NCBI RefSeq assembly: GCF_051014685.1
Contig: NC_135058.1
Span: forward strand, 14,262,811 to 14,326,810
Direction of reading: 5' to 3'
Length of the DNA stretch: 64,000 nucleotides
Origin: Ptiloglossa arizonensis
Lineage: Eukaryota > Arthropoda > Insecta > Hymenoptera > Colletidae
Positions 1-13,200 of the stretch are shown here, in pieces. Made by a program: the position numbers and the translations under genes. The notes under the pieces were generated by a model, which searched no databases, was not told the origin of the DNA, and was given only the letters and a program-made list of their open reading frames with translations. The stretch's first letter is position 1; each line of letters opens with the position of its first letter.

Positions 1-879
1 CCCCGTGAGTAGATTAAACACGCGCTATCCCAGCTGTGGACGAAGAAAGAATCCATATTCAATATCGAAAGTAGAAAACGGTCGTCCCTGTGGAGCAGTC
101 GTACCAACGATCGGGAAGAAAATTAGCGTGACTCACGGTTATAAAGCTCTCATTCTCGCTCCGCGCGGCCTCAGCTACGATAGAAACGGCCTTTTTGACG
201 TGCCGGGAGGCCATTACGAAACATTGTAATTTTTCGTACATAAAAATCTGAAAGTGTATACCTACTAATGCGCGCCCTCGAGCTCGGCAATCATCCACCC
301 CTCCCCTGTAATTTTCGTCGCGAGCAACAGCAATTATTAACGCGCGAATGAAATTCTGCGGCTTTCCGGGTACAATCAGTTTTAGGGTAAATGTGCCTCG
401 GTACTTTTATACTCAAGATTCATTACTCGAGCGAGTTCTGCTTAAATAAAATCAGCGACGAGAATGGCCTCAATTCGGTTACGTAGCCTAAATTTTAATC
501 AATTATTCGGACAGTGTTTCGGAAACGTTCAATTCCTAATATTTCTACCGAATAATGCAATATTTTTGTAAGCAATAATTTCGTAATTAATATCGTTTCT
601 CTACCTGCATACGTAGATACGCGAGACACGTATTCAAAACTGCGCAACGATTCAGTCTTTCCTTCTGCCGTCGCAACTGACCTCTCGAGGCGCGTTCGTC
701 ACGAAGTCAGTTGTCAAGGGGTGTTAATCGCAATCCATCCTCCAATTTCCAATCTCCCGATCGCAGAAACGAGATCCTGGTTTTCCAACGATTAGAAGAA
801 TCCTTCGTACGAGGTCTCGGCTTCCAAATAATATACTCCCTCTTAATTAGAAAAAAGGGCAGGTGCGAGATAAACCGCG

Positions 880-1320
880 TCCATCTTCACGATCTGCCGC
901 CTCCTTTGCTACCAACGTCAGCCCCGCCTTTTCTTCGACTCTCGACCCTCGATTTCACACCTACGCGTCCCTTCCTCCCTCCCTCCCTTCCTCCGTGTCC
1001 CCCTGGTTCTCCGGTGCCGACTGAAACTCCCTTATTCATCGGACAAGCTACACTCACCCTTCCCCAGTCGTCTCCCCTCTTTCCGTCTTCTCTTCCGTTC
1101 TCGTGTTTTTCTTGTTGCCGCTTCCTCGCCGTTACCCTCCGAACTTGGCTCGAAATAAACACGCCGAGCGGCAACAGCAACCCTCCGCGACTTCGCGAGT
1201 CGAAAAGGGATACACCGAGGAGAAAGAGTTACCCGTTCGGGTGGGACGGGGCAAGACAGCGGAGATGAGAGTCGCGTAGCAAAGGTGTTACATAGGTGTA
1301 CATAAGGGCGGTGAGTTATG
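880..1320. other. GC-rich, pyrimidine-biased island
   Basis: This stretch is clearly more GC- and CpG-rich than its surroundings and contains CCCTCC/TTCC runs on the + strand around 960-1100. A GTGAGT donor-like site lies at 1311. ORFs cross it on both strands, but they are Pro/Ser/Arg-rich products of the biased composition and I do not call them genes. It could be an untranslated exon or regulatory element; no function is shown. Confidence 0.35.
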
Positions 1321-2494
1321 GCGTACACATGGAAACGTCGCTGCGATGCGTGACAGATTGGGCGCCAGGGACTAACAAACTCCAGCAGGATACATCCGTC
1401 CACGGCCTGCCCACCAATTTGTCGATATCGTCCTTGTATCGTTCGCGCGGCGATCGATTTGTACCGACGCCAACCAGCGAACCGCCTTCCGGCGACGCTT
1501 CTCCGTGTTACTGATCGTTCCACCGACCCCAGGTACCGACCGTGCCCTCGACGTATGATAATCGAAGGGATTTCGGGCTTAGAGGGACCGATCGACAGAC
1601 GACGGAGGATTTCCGCGATTTTATTAAGCGAATCGACCACTCGATGACTCGGTCTTCTCGAAGAAAGGCACCCTCTTCGACTCCACTTTCGTCGATCTAG
1701 GGGAGTCCGACTTGTTCGAAACGGAATTGGCGACAGATTCAATGTCCACCGGACCCTTAGGGAATATCTAGGGAACGTTTAGATATCAAACGAAAGAATG
1801 ATTATTCGATCTTGGTCTCTCTTAGAATGTTTCTATTTTTTAATTTTGGGTCAAATAGTAACTCAGAACACGAAACAGTAAGAACGATGAGTTTAGATCA
1901 CCTGTCGATTAGATATTTATATCTTCTTTCTCCTTTCCACCGAGAAGCTCTCGAGTACAAAATTATTTCCAACGCATCCTTCTCCAATGGATTCAACGAC
2001 TACAAGAAGCGATCATTAATTAAGTTACACGGCCTAACGTCGGACTAGGTATTAGAAACGTACCTTCCGGAAGAGCGTCTAGACTCAATGGCGACGGTCC
2101 AGAAGCACGCGTATCCTTCGAGTTCTGAAGAGACTCCGTTGCTCCTCTCCTCCGTTCTCTGACGACAACAGCGTGGAAACTCGCGACGTCTAAATCCCCC
2201 CGAAACAACGGGACCTATAGCACCTCGGGGTCCGGTGTACAATTCCCGAGGATGAATACACCATAAACGTCCACCGAAGTCACTCAACCCGTTTGTCCAG
2301 TCGACTCGTCTTCGCTAATGCGCGAGCTAAGAGCAATAGGAACGAGCCACCGGAAGCTGGTAAATACCCGGCACTCGTCATTTTCTGGCAGCACGTTGCT
2401 CCGCGACGGTTATCCAGCAGAGAGCCAGCAGGCCCTACCCATGGTTAATTTCGTCTGGCTAGGTGTCTACCGAAGACGCAACTATGCGATAATA

Positions 2495-2520
2495 TCGTGT
2501 GCGTGCGTGCGTGCGTTCGT
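2495..2520. repeat. GTGC/GTGCGT simple repeat
   Basis: A short run of GTGC units (GTGTGCGTGCGTGCGTGCGT) sits in otherwise unique intron sequence. Confidence 0.85.
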
Positions 2521-4142
2521 CGTTCTACACGAAGACGGAATCTCCAGTGGTGCACCGCTATGTAAGCGGCACGGACGAGAGGGAACGATGAAACGACAAT
2601 TACGTTGAAATAGTGCTTCCGCCAGGAGGCGCGCCAATGCCCTCCACCCCCACTCCGCCTACACGGGACCGCATTGGCGTCCACCGGTGAGGGCCGACGG
2701 TATGCGTGCCCTGTGTCGCGAGACGGGCCGGTTTCTCTTTATAAATTCGTCGTTCCGCGGGAAAGACATCTCCCGTGTCGCTAATGAGAGGGCTTACGCG
2801 CTCCGAATTGATTTACGTGACGACGGAATTAGCGTCGCAAGCCACCGACCGACGAGGTTTAAGCGGGGGCGAGCCGGTTTCGCGGGACGCGCTACGTTCA
2901 CCAGTTTTGGTTTATTAATTTGTGGCCGGATCGAGGAGCGGGGAGGGAGAAACGTGCAGAATTTGAACACCGGGTGACTAGGACAGCGCTGCTTCGGCGA
3001 AGAATATTGTAATACTTTTGGAAATACACCACTGTTCCCCTCGGTAAACGATTTCGGGACTAAAGAGGTATTTTCAGGGTATTTAATTTCTAAGTCGTTT
3101 CGAGTGTCGTTACGCGGAAGCAGAGTCTGTACCCAGAGCACTTGGTATTCTTGTTTCGGTGTTCAGTCTTGGAATAGGAAATTTTTGAAAGATGGAAGAG
3201 TAGGGGATTTTTATGGGTGATGTGAATAGTATGTTCTGGAAACGAAAGTTTCGATTTGCGTTGATAGTGAAATTTACGATTATACAGAATTTATAATTAT
3301 AAATTTTTCATTTGGGCGTAAGTGGATCGAGTAGTTTTTTTAATTTAAACGCAAGAGATCTTCAAACAGTACGACACAGATTTTCCCTTATTTGATTTAT
3401 TTTCTAGTTTTCGGGACACGTGTGTCTGTCCCCCAATTGTCGCGTATTATTTGTATTAATTGCGCAACTTCTTCAAGGCAACTTCGAACACTTCCTGTCT
3501 CTAATTTTTACGTTTTCCCCGTAGGGAATAATTAGAACAAATTTTGAGAGCGACGGGATCGCTTTTATGAACGTCAAGTGACACGACACGAGGAAGTGTT
3601 TATTACTTCCGTGTTTGTCGTTGGCGGTGCGTCGGTTGGGGGAGGAAAAATGGCATCGATCGGGAGGAAGCTTATTTCGAGATATCCGGGATAAGTTCCG
3701 GAAAAAACTGTAAAGTACATGTTGGGATAAAATATTGCCTGCGGATAGATTTGCAACGGTCGAGCGGGGTTTCCAGGTGTCATAAATCTTGTTCGCCTGC
3801 GCAGTTTGAGAGCAATAAATAGAAAGGATTCGCGCGGTTCGCCGGAGTTTAAAGGATTTCTTTTGTGCGTGTCAATACGAAGCCTTCGAGATAGGTGATT
3901 TAATAGGAGCCACGCTCACTGTATCTTATAGTTAACGTAACGTAAAATAAAAGTTGGCTGGTCCCCGGCTCGTCACTTGAAACTATCCATGAAGTGTTGC
4001 TTCCAGGCACTCTAGACTTTATTGTACAATTTATCGCGAAGCTTTAATCGTTTTAATCTACAAACGATCGTGATACAGACAACGATCAATTTCTCCGAAT
4101 ACAACGATTTTCTTCGTTTTTTAAATTCCACTGTTCGATGTA

Positions 4143-4279
4143 TTAGGTTGCTCGGAAAGTCAGTTCATTTTTCTTTTTTGTTATGAAAATGAAACACGAT
4201 TTTTTTAGAGGGTATGAACATTTTATTAAATTATATATTCTCCATTTTGGAAAACGAAATAACCTTCCGAACAATCTAA
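4143..4279 (+). mobile_element. Mariner-like MITE, copy 1 (137 bp)
   Basis: The ends TTAGGTTGCTCGGAAAGTCA and its imperfect complement (CCTTCCGAACAATCTAA) form inverted repeats of about 30 bp. TA dinucleotides flank both sides (4141-4142 and 4280-4281), which is the target-site signature of Tc1/mariner elements. The interior has the family hallmark GAAACACGATTTTTT followed by TTTTATTAAATTATATATTC. There is no transposase; the element is non-autonomous. Four further copies lie in this window. Confidence 0.85.
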
Positions 4280-5658
4280 TATATTAGAAAGAAACTTATA
4301 TAATATCTTCGAAAAGAAAATTTAGCATTCACGAAGATAGTAAAGGATCGACCATGACACGCGTTACCGAAATTTAAATAATAAATCGAGCCATTCGAGA
4401 GAAATTTTCATTTGTAAAGTCTCTCGAATCGCCATTTGCACAGATAAAATACAACTCGTCCCCGTAATGTCCAATAACGATTGTACGGAATAGTTTCTCG
4501 ATGGTGGTATTAAAAATCGCGATTATTGTTCGAGGAACCCCGGCCGTAGGCGTGACGCGTCACGAGGAAGGGCCAGGTCGCAGCCGTATTGTCAACAGAT
4601 CCGTAGAGCCTTAACAAGTTGAGTAATGACCGGCGTTTTAGCCTCTAAATTATCATCGAGACGTTCTCTCCCCTTCGTGCACGGGGCCGAAATGAATGGC
4701 GCGTGACATAGAAGAAAGCTACACTCGACTATAAATAGATGGTGCGCGGGGTATCGGTGGTGTATCGTTGAGCAGGAAGGGGTTAGGAATCCGTGGTCGG
4801 AAGTTGGAGCGAAAGCTCGCACGATGAAGTGATTTTCGAGTTCATTAGCTGGAGAGAGAGAAAGATGGGGGAGTGCACGGTCGTCGCGATCGTGACACTT
4901 ACGGACCCGTGGTAAAATTAGTTTATGCCGCTTACGATCGAGCGTACAACGCGACGGTGTTCTCGCTGCCGTGAATAAAATTCGTACCGTACGGAATTCT
5001 TTTGCACATTGACCAACACGTTCAGTCTCAGCGCGTGAAATCCTCCACCGAGTCCCCGTGACGATACTATTGTTATTATCGTTGCGCAATTACAGTGACG
5101 CGCGAAAGAACGCATACAAATGAGCATAATACGGGATAATTAGGCACACGTGTCACCGAAAATAGAAAATAAACGGAGAGGAATAACGAACAACCTGGAA
5201 AAGCACTCTGTATTGTACTGTTTAGAGATCTAATATGTTTAGAGATCTCTTGCGTTTAAATATTACCCGTATGCAAGTTGCATTCCACGTGTCTTTAATT
5301 TTTTATATCTTCGCAATGATCGAGTATCTGTGCTCGATGTTTTACACATTGCAACGAGGACGTATCTTCTACCATCTCGCGAAAGGATATTAAAATCGGT
5401 GGAGGACAAGTAGAGTATGACATAATTGACAACTAGGGAAACAAGTGGAGCTTATAGTAGATCACATAACGACCACCATTTCCATAATGCTGTCCAGAGC
5501 TTTACAACCTTCGTCTTCTCTATTTTTATCGCACGAGTGTACACTTCGATGACAATTTCACTTGGAGAAGAATTTATCAAATTTATTATTGTTTTACCCA
5601 GTACATTGTTTTCCATGAATACCAACGAGAAGGCATTCCCTATAGCTTTGCGCGTAAT

Positions 5659-5767
5659 GTCTTTTAGAAAATTGCTTTAGCGAGAAAAAAAAAAAGAAGA
5701 ACTCTAGCGTCTTTTAGAAAATTACTTCCGCGGTTGAAAGAAGATATTGTCTTTTAGAAAATTGCTT
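5659..5767 (+). repeat. Three spaced copies of a 19 bp word
   Basis: GTCTTTTAGAAAATTGCTT occurs at 5659, 5709 (one mismatch) and 5749, separated by unrelated spacers so that the period is 50 then 40 bp. No function is evident. Confidence 0.75.
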
Positions 5768-7991
5768 AAGTTGTAGAAAGAATGTGCCGGCAGAACTTCA
5801 GTAATGGATGTGGCTACTTTACAAAGATGAACTTCATTCTCTGACATACCAAACAGAGATTGTGTTTCGGGTAATTGAGTAACACACAATTCGTCGATAC
5901 ACAAACAAACAAGCATAGATGTGTTCCTAAACAATTTTCAGAGTTTCGGAGCTGGAGTGAGCCTAACAAGATATAACAACTCTCGCGACACGATATCTAG
6001 CCCACTTCGCAACTCGAGGCAATAATGGATCACATATGTTAAAAAACCAACCGGAAAATATTCATACAGTAACACTTATCGTGTACCAAACCAGTGACCG
6101 AGTACTATCACCAAGAAGACCGAACTCTGCTTCGCTGACTAACGTCAACCTTCCCCGTGTCGACGAGTTCAACTTGATCTTTAATCAATTGAAGATCTCC
6201 AAATGTACGTAATCATCATCCAAACGTCTACAATGCATCACCAAACGGACACATCGTTGCCAAAGGCCAGCCTAAGAACGATACAGATTAATTCGCGAAG
6301 TGGTGCAACTGGATCGATCGGTGCAACGTCTTCCGTTTTCTCGTATTTTAATAAATAAACGGAACGGGTGTTCCGTGGCCGGATGCTCGAGGTAAAACCG
6401 GAAGGATCACCTCGAAGCGAAGTGTGCCAACCGTGGTGGTCTTGATTGCAAATGGTGCCACCGTAAATTGCCAGTCCTGGCAGTTCGTTCGGTTAATCAC
6501 GACAGCCACTAATTTTTCCACGGTTTCCACGCGGGTAACACGCGGCTAAGAAAATTGGACAGAGGAAGGAAGGAAAGGACTAGGGGTGGACTAGGTTTCT
6601 CGTTCGGTGGTGCTCGTTCAAATACTCCGCCGCGAGCGAGGGAACGGAACGTCTTGCAGACAGGGCATATATAATGCAACGTACAATCGTGACCCTTGAA
6701 ATTAGATTTATCCGGCGGCCAGTTGACTCAGGACGGTGGAGAGGTCAGCTCTTCTGGCAGGGTCGAAGAGCAAAGCCACGTCGCTAACGTGGATCGAATC
6801 GGGCCGACGTGTATTAAGCGCAGGTGTTACAACAAGAACCCGCGGATCCGCTGTTGATCGTCAGCAACTCCTGGTTATACGTGTTTCGGTCGAGAGAGAC
6901 AGAGTGAGAGAAGGAGAGAGGTAAAGGGGAATTTTCGTTCGAAAACGGTGCTCGATCAACCGTGGTATTATTGGTGACACTCGATGGGACGAGAAAATTC
7001 CGGGATGTATGTAAACGCGATAAATTTATGGCCGCGTGGATCAATCTGGATTCCGATGGTGAACTTCAACGTCTTTGCGGGATTAACGCGAGATCGCGGA
7101 CTCGTATCGCCAGCTTGTAAATATTAATTGAATAACCACGGGTAAGCGTCGGTTAGCAGTTGTTTCACGGGAAATTGTACGGGATATTTGATTCTACTTA
7201 TTTAACCACCGCGACAGACGCTAAATCTTGCTCGAATAATAGACCAGGATTAACAACACGATTATTTATTTCCAAAGTTTACCGAAAGTTACTCGGATGA
7301 ATTTTTTATACGTACAATGTGGAATATCGTTTGATATTTGTTTTCGAATATTATTTAATTGGAATTTTTCAAACTCGTCAAGAGTTATCTTTTATTCGGC
7401 GTTCAAATTTTTGCGGGAATACAAATTCCATCCATCTCCGATCGCTGAACGATTTGAATATTTCTGGATCCAATTTTTGGTTCTATTTGAAAAAAAAATA
7501 ACCAAAGCGCGTGTACATAAATGACGTACGATCGTAAATTAAGAAAAGGAGATCTTTGTGACGGAAATTCGTGGTAAAAAGTAAGAAATAAAAGTGCGTA
7601 TGTATAAAAACAACCATACGATTCTAATCGGTGGTACGTTTACCAAGCATCAACGTTGAACGTTCGCAAGGTCCAAAGATGGCAAGTGGATGGTAATTAA
7701 ACGATGGCAAACAGTAATAATCACGATGGATAAAAACCTTTTGTGACGCTCGCGAATGTATAGTGTTCGTACAATTACGATAATTCATGGCGATTGTTAA
7801 ATCGTCAATTACACGGAGTACAAACATTTCCGAAGCGCGGCTCGATCCAATGAACATTTCCCTCCTCAAACTCAAAGGTTTACTGCGTCCACGGTCGCCC
7901 GCGTGGGAGCTCGCGCGCGCACGCGAGCAAGTACACAATATTCGCGACCAGAGCTTTCAAGTTAATTTAACACCAGCTCGACGAAACCACC

Positions 7992-7993
<2 letters not shown>

Positions 7994-8035
<42 letters not shown>
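7994..8035. repeat. (GA)n microsatellite, ~21 units
   Basis: An uninterrupted GA dinucleotide run. It creates an Arg/Glu-repeat ORF on the + strand that is not a gene. Confidence 0.97.
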
Positions 8036-8037
<2 letters not shown>

Positions 8038-8152
8038 TCTAGAGCAATCGTTTCGACGTGTACAACCGGGTCGATAAGAAACTTCGAATTCAGACTGCAA
8101 CTTCTCTCGATGCCATCGGAAAAACGAGCATCGAATATCTATTTATTCGTTT

Positions 8153-8175
8153 GGTTATTTATTTATTTATTTACT
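8153..8175. repeat. (ATTT)n simple repeat
   Basis: About five TTTA/ATTT units in AT-rich intron sequence. Confidence 0.85.
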
Positions 8176-10184
8176 TAAAAACCGGCAGCGTTGATCCAAC
8201 GGTGTATTAATCCGGTCAATAATTGCGATCGATGGAATTAAAATTAATTATGTACCGAGAACACACTTGGCGAGTGTATCGGTGTTCGATAAGAGTGACG
8301 TAGAGCGTTCGAAAATTCGCATTAAACGTGTACATTGAATTACACGCCTAGGGTTGAAAATAGAAACGGGAACAATTTTGTTGTTGTTGTTACCTTTTTT
8401 CTTTTTTTTTTTTCGAATAAAAGTTAACGAACGACGAATAAAGTATAAACGAATTTGTAGGCAGTTTAGAGAAACGTGTATACGGAAAATAAATGAACAT
8501 TTATTCGTCGGTTTCGGTCTGTTCGAATAAACTAATATTGGACTAAAAACGTAATCGTTACCGACCGACGAATATTTGTTATTCTCGTTCGTTATTCGTT
8601 GTTCGAATAAAATTGTATCCCGCGTCGGGTAAAAGTTGACGCGCGGAAAATATTTCTTTTCGAAATGTTTTTTAATATTCGAGTGCGGGGGGATTTCGAA
8701 TTGCAAAAAAAAAAAAAATTTAAACGGTGACCGTGTAAATGGTATGGATAAGAAATCGAAACGAAACCGAAACTGATTTTCCCTCACCGCTTAAGGACAG
8801 TGGCGCAAAATGGAGGTTAATAAGATGGAGTGCACGCAATTACAGTTATTACTGCGGTTAACTGGCTTTTGTCGTGCAGCGAGTATTCTGATAAATTGGT
8901 ATGCCCGAGCCTAAACGAGAACAGTACTGGTTTAAAGAAGAGGGTGTTTCTGATTTTTCGCAAGCTTGTATTTACGAGCGAACTCCTTCTAGTAGAGTAA
9001 CCGACGTTATTACTTTCCAAGATTATCTCCAACGAGAGTACCTGGAAAAAGTATCGTATAGAATTTTTGTTTTTCAGTTACGAAAGTGACATTGAAAAAT
9101 CTTTCCATGGTCAAAGACTTACAAACCTCAAGATTAAATTCAAATTTTTCTTAAATCGCACTTTATAGTATTTATTTTTTAAACGTAATAGATCTCTAAA
9201 CATCACTTCGTTATATATTCATAATTTCCAACGACCTCTATCGACATTGTATAACCACACACGGTTAAACTCGTAAGACAGTAATAAAATAAAACACGCG
9301 AAATAAAAAAGATTACATCGAACAGAACTTAGCTACAATATCAAAACAAATCCTTCACCATTATTTTCAACCTTAATTTTCACAGTTCTCGAACCATAGA
9401 GGCAATTAATCACATTCTTATTGACTTTTCTTGCGAGAATTTTTTAACTCTCGACCCTTCGCGAGTCTTAAACGTGAGCCCTGAATCCATAACTCTCGAG
9501 TCTACTCGTAACGCGCGATCAAAGTCGAGAATCAAAGTCACGCGCATCGTTAACGTACACGGATAATGTACTTCCTTGATAATCATCAACGAGGACCGGT
9601 GATTAATCGGTGAAAAGTGAAAGAAAGAAAAAAAAAAAAATAAACGAACAAGTTAACAATACGTGCGAAGAAAGCAGCTGTGGCCAATGTCGAGCATTTA
9701 AAGAGGGAGGTGCCCGGTGGTAAAAAGCGAATAACACGCGTCGACCGAATCAATTAATTTCACTCGCTGGCTGACTACGTGACGTTCATTAATTACGTTG
9801 TTCGCGACGATTCTTCGCGGGTCTAATAAATTCGAATTCGGTTCGGGGTCCTCGGCTGTGTCCGTCGCTCGACCGTGGGACAGCGACGTCGTTAATAATT
9901 ACGTTCGGTGATTACGCGTAATAAAGATTACTCGTCCGTTGCTTCGTCCGGCATTTTATCGAATCCTGAACCGCGCGACGCTGCGTATTCCTCCACCCAC
10001 CCGGTATTTTCGCTTTGAATTATTCTCGTCGGAAAATCACGAACGAATGGCGACGCGCGTTTTTAATATTACGGGGCAATTAGGCAATTCCCGAGTACAC
10101 GTTCCCTCGAGCCCCCGTCCGGTTGGAATTCGAGAAAAAGATCAATTACACGGGGCGGTTTAACGCTTGAGAATTTGTGTACTT

Positions 10185-10580
10185 TACGATGTCTAACGAA
10201 GAAAAAAATGTCGATTCTTTGAAAATGGAAAATTCCCACTTACGGGAATATTTTGTACCTCTAACGATACGTAAGGAAAAAAAATATGTCGATTCTTTGA
10301 AAATGGAAAATTTCCACTTACAGGAATATTTTGTACATTTAACGATACGTAACGGAAAAAAATATGTCGATTTTTGAAATTGAAAAATTCCTACTTATAG
10401 GAGTATTTTGTACCTCTAACGATACGCAAGGAAAAAAAATATGTCGATTCTTTGAAAATGGAAAATTCCCACTTACAGAAATATTTTGTACATCTAACGA
10501 TACGCAACGGAAAAAAAATATGTCGATTCTTTGAAATTGAAAGATTCCTACTTATAGGAATATTTTGTACCTCTATCTAA
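10185..10580 (+). repeat. Tandem array, ~78 bp unit, 5 copies
   Basis: The word TCGATTCTTTGAAAATGGAA and its variants start at 10211, 10289, 10367, 10444 and 10523, a period of 77-79 bp. Each unit continues with a CACTTA(C/T)(A/G)GGAATATTTTGTAC segment and ends with a TAACGATACG(T/C)AA(G/C)G word and an A-run. The first two and a half units keep one frame open by chance, giving a repetitive 66-residue ORF (10177-10377). The third unit has a deletion that breaks it. Confidence 0.93.
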
Positions 10581-11481
10581 CGAAACGTGGACACCCAATG
10601 GTGATCGCTGAATTGGAAAATTTTGCACATTTTGCGAGAGGGTCGAAAAGAATATCGCGAATGTGTGTGGTTCGATAACGATATCGCGATGCAATACGAG
10701 GTCAACTGTTCCCGAAAGCTGATAAAAGATAAATGAATGTTACTGTACACCGAGTAGGCGGTTGATTGACAAGAGATGCTTCGTGCCAGACAATGGACTG
10801 CTGGCATGACTAAGTGCCTACTTGAAGAGTACCGTGCTCCGCCACTCGTACGAAGAGCAAATATTATTTATCTCGTAACAACGTTCACCGTAATTACGGC
10901 GATACGAATGTTTCCACGTAACCGGACAGCGCTTCATTTTCTACCCTAATTCTCGTCTCTTTTTACCACGGACACGTTGTATTTTTCATGTTAGGTAAAT
11001 AGAGTGGGCTCCGCGAGAATTGGGGCGAAAATTACGTAAATAAAAACAGCGGACGTTCGAGTCGAGGGTGTTGCGATTAATCTCGTTTCTCGTTCTCGTC
11101 ATTTTTCTACGCGATATTCTGTTTGTCGCTGGCACATTTATTACTAGAAACGTTTAGAACATCTCGTACCGAAGCCGAGTGGAGTGCTCCGGGCTCACCG
11201 AATAAAACGTTTCCTTCTCTTCGTGTAATTTATTTATTTATTCAATATCTTCGTTGCACGTATACGTAGAGATGTGTGCAAAACATGGCGACGATTGCGC
11301 GGAGTTGTACGAATAAATGATTGTTTCTGGACCGAATTTAAGCACAGCTTTGCGATCGTTCATGATTCTTTTGTTAGCTCGGAAGGAACGTACTGTATTT
11401 TAATAGCAGCCAAGTGTTATTAATTATTTTTGAATTTTGTACAGAATTGTTCTTTTTTTTTATGTCCGGCTTGGAAAATGA

Positions 11482-11850
11482 TCACTTGGTTCGATCGATA
11501 ACACACATAGGAAGAATCGTTACAAATTACCCCTCAGATAAAATATCTCCTCTCTTAAGTATTAAAATACAATTGTAAGGAAGACAATCTTTACTAGCAT
11601 ACCTAGAGTAATTTTTTTCGCACGAAAGAAATCAAAATTGTCACTTGGCTCGATCGATAACACACATAGGAAGAATCGTTACAAATTACCCCTCGGATAA
11701 AATATCTCCTCTCGCAAGTATTAAACTACAATTGTAAGAAAGACAATCTTTAGTAGCCTACCTAGAGTAATTTTTTTCGCACGAAAGAAATCAAAATTGT
11801 CACTTGGCTCGATAACACGCATAAAAAAAATCGTCACAAATTTCCCCTCT
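11482..11850 (+). repeat. Tandem array, 159 bp unit, 2.3 copies
   Basis: TCACTTGG(T/C)TCGATCGATAACA starts at 11482, 11641 and (with a deletion) 11800, an exact 159 bp period. The first two units are about 95% alike over their length. The third stops after about 50 bp. Confidence 0.93.
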
Positions 11851-12099
11851 CTCGATCTCCCATAAACAAACTCCCAAACCCCGTAACGACAGTCCCCAGA
11901 CCTAACCCCCGGTTAGCCATCGTTGGCGCCATTCAAACCCCCTCACATGCGCGTGACTCTCGACGTTAACTAGCATACGATTCGAGAGCGAAAAAGAAAC
12001 AGAAAGAAAAAAAAAGAAAAAAACAAACGCTAAGATCGAAAAAGCAGCAAGACGAAGTGACTGGCAAACAATTACACGTCGCGTCCGCCACGTTTCAGC

Positions 12100-12490
12100 C
12101 ACGGAACCCTCTCCGACTCTCTTTCTCTCTCTGAGCTGGTTCTCGGGTCATTGAAGCCAGCTGCCGACGAATCGCGCGCGTTAATGTCGCGTGCCGCATA
12201 ACGATCCGGCCGCATTTGTTATTCCACGGAAATGGAACGAACCGGAGACACACCGAGGTCGTCGTGAGGACCGAGCCGTGCAAACACGGCATTATCATCG
12301 TCGTTAGAGAAAACACACCGGCCCTTTCGGAGCGTTTCTCGGCTCGTCGGCTCGGCGCCGCTCGTCTCTGTCCTCCCGGTTCCCCGACGGCCGCGTCGCA
12401 CTCAAAATAATGACGGCTCGCGTCGCTTCGATGCCACCGCCCTTCGACCCCACCCCACCGCCCCCCACTACGCCACCCTCCCACCAACCG
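12100..12490. other. GC-rich CpG island-like segment
   Basis: Dense CpG with CGGCTCG/CCGACG words and a CCACCGCC-type run near 12430-12480. It is bordered by AT-rich sequence on both sides. Several overlapping short ORFs exist on both strands, as expected for stop-poor GC-rich DNA; none looks like a known protein. A regulatory role is possible but unproven. Confidence 0.35.
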
Positions 12491-12798
12491 GTCGTTAGAT
12501 TCGCGCTGAGACGCGTCAACCTCTTCCAAGATTTTTCTTCATTACGTCACGGTGTGCGACCGTCCGAGCGAAATTGAGTTTCATGGATCCAGGCTGGCGG
12601 AAAAAGACGGAAGGAAAGGGGGAGACGCGCTAGATTACCCCGTGGACATTCAATTGTCCTGACCGCGAGTTTTCGAGCCATTTGGTTGCGCAAACGCGAA
12701 TCGTTTCCGAACGTTTCGAGGGGATTTAACACTCCCTGATAGCGCTCGTCGCGATATTTCTGGATTACTAAATCTTAGCGTTGAACCGACACAAAGTA

Positions 12799-12938
12799 TT
12801 GAATTGTTCGGAAAGTGATTTCGATTTTTTTTGTTAGGAGGGTGAAAATGAAATACAATTTTTTTGGAGCGTATACACGTTTTGTTAAATTATATAATCT
12901 ACATTTTGGAAAACGAAATCACTTTCCGAACAAACCAA
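12799..12938 (+). mobile_element. Mariner-like MITE, copy 2 (~140 bp)
   Basis: It begins TTGAATTGTTCGGAAAGTGA after a TA (12797-12798) and ends CACTTTCCGAACAAACCAA. The flanking dinucleotide on the right is TG, so one target-site copy has probably mutated. The interior GAAATACAATTTTTTTGGAG and TTTTGTTAAATTATATAATC show it is the same family and orientation as copy 1. Confidence 0.82.
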
Positions 12939-13119
12939 TGCAATGTCGCAAAAGCTTGTCGCTGATATTTTGGTAAATGTTTTTTTCTTTTTTGTAAAGA
13001 TATTTTACGCGTACTGAGTATATGTATATAACACTGATACGCTGCGGGGTCGAAAATCCAAAGACGATTTTTTCTGTGTCGAATTGTACGAAAATTTTGG
13101 AAAAATTTTCTTCTCCGAC

Positions 13120-13200
13120 GTGTAAGAAAAAAAATGGTCCGAATATGGTCGTGTTTGTACTCATTTTCATCGGGAGAATCTCACCTATCCATTGGTGACG
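13120..13200 (+). repeat. Dispersed repeat, member 1 (shared with 63.2 kb)
   Basis: GTCGTGTTTG, then CTCATTTTCATCGGGAGAAT and CTC(A/G)CC, is shared with 63228-63287. Weaker similarity extends about 25 bp to the left. Only two members are in the window; the family is not recognised. Confidence 0.7.

Noticed and set aside
5..229. ORF at the window start, and a GTGAGT at position 5 that could be a splice donor
   Set aside because: The ORF has no recognisable domain, and only four bases precede the donor-like site, so no exon can be supported.
711..1742. Overlapping ORFs of 97-236 codons on both strands
   Set aside because: They are Pro/Ser- or Arg-rich products of a GC-rich, pyrimidine-biased stretch, overlap each other on opposite strands and match no family I know.
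4728..4765. TATAAATAG, a good TATA-box match
   Set aside because: There is no initiator motif at the right distance and no plausible transcript downstream; AT-rich introns contain such words by chance.
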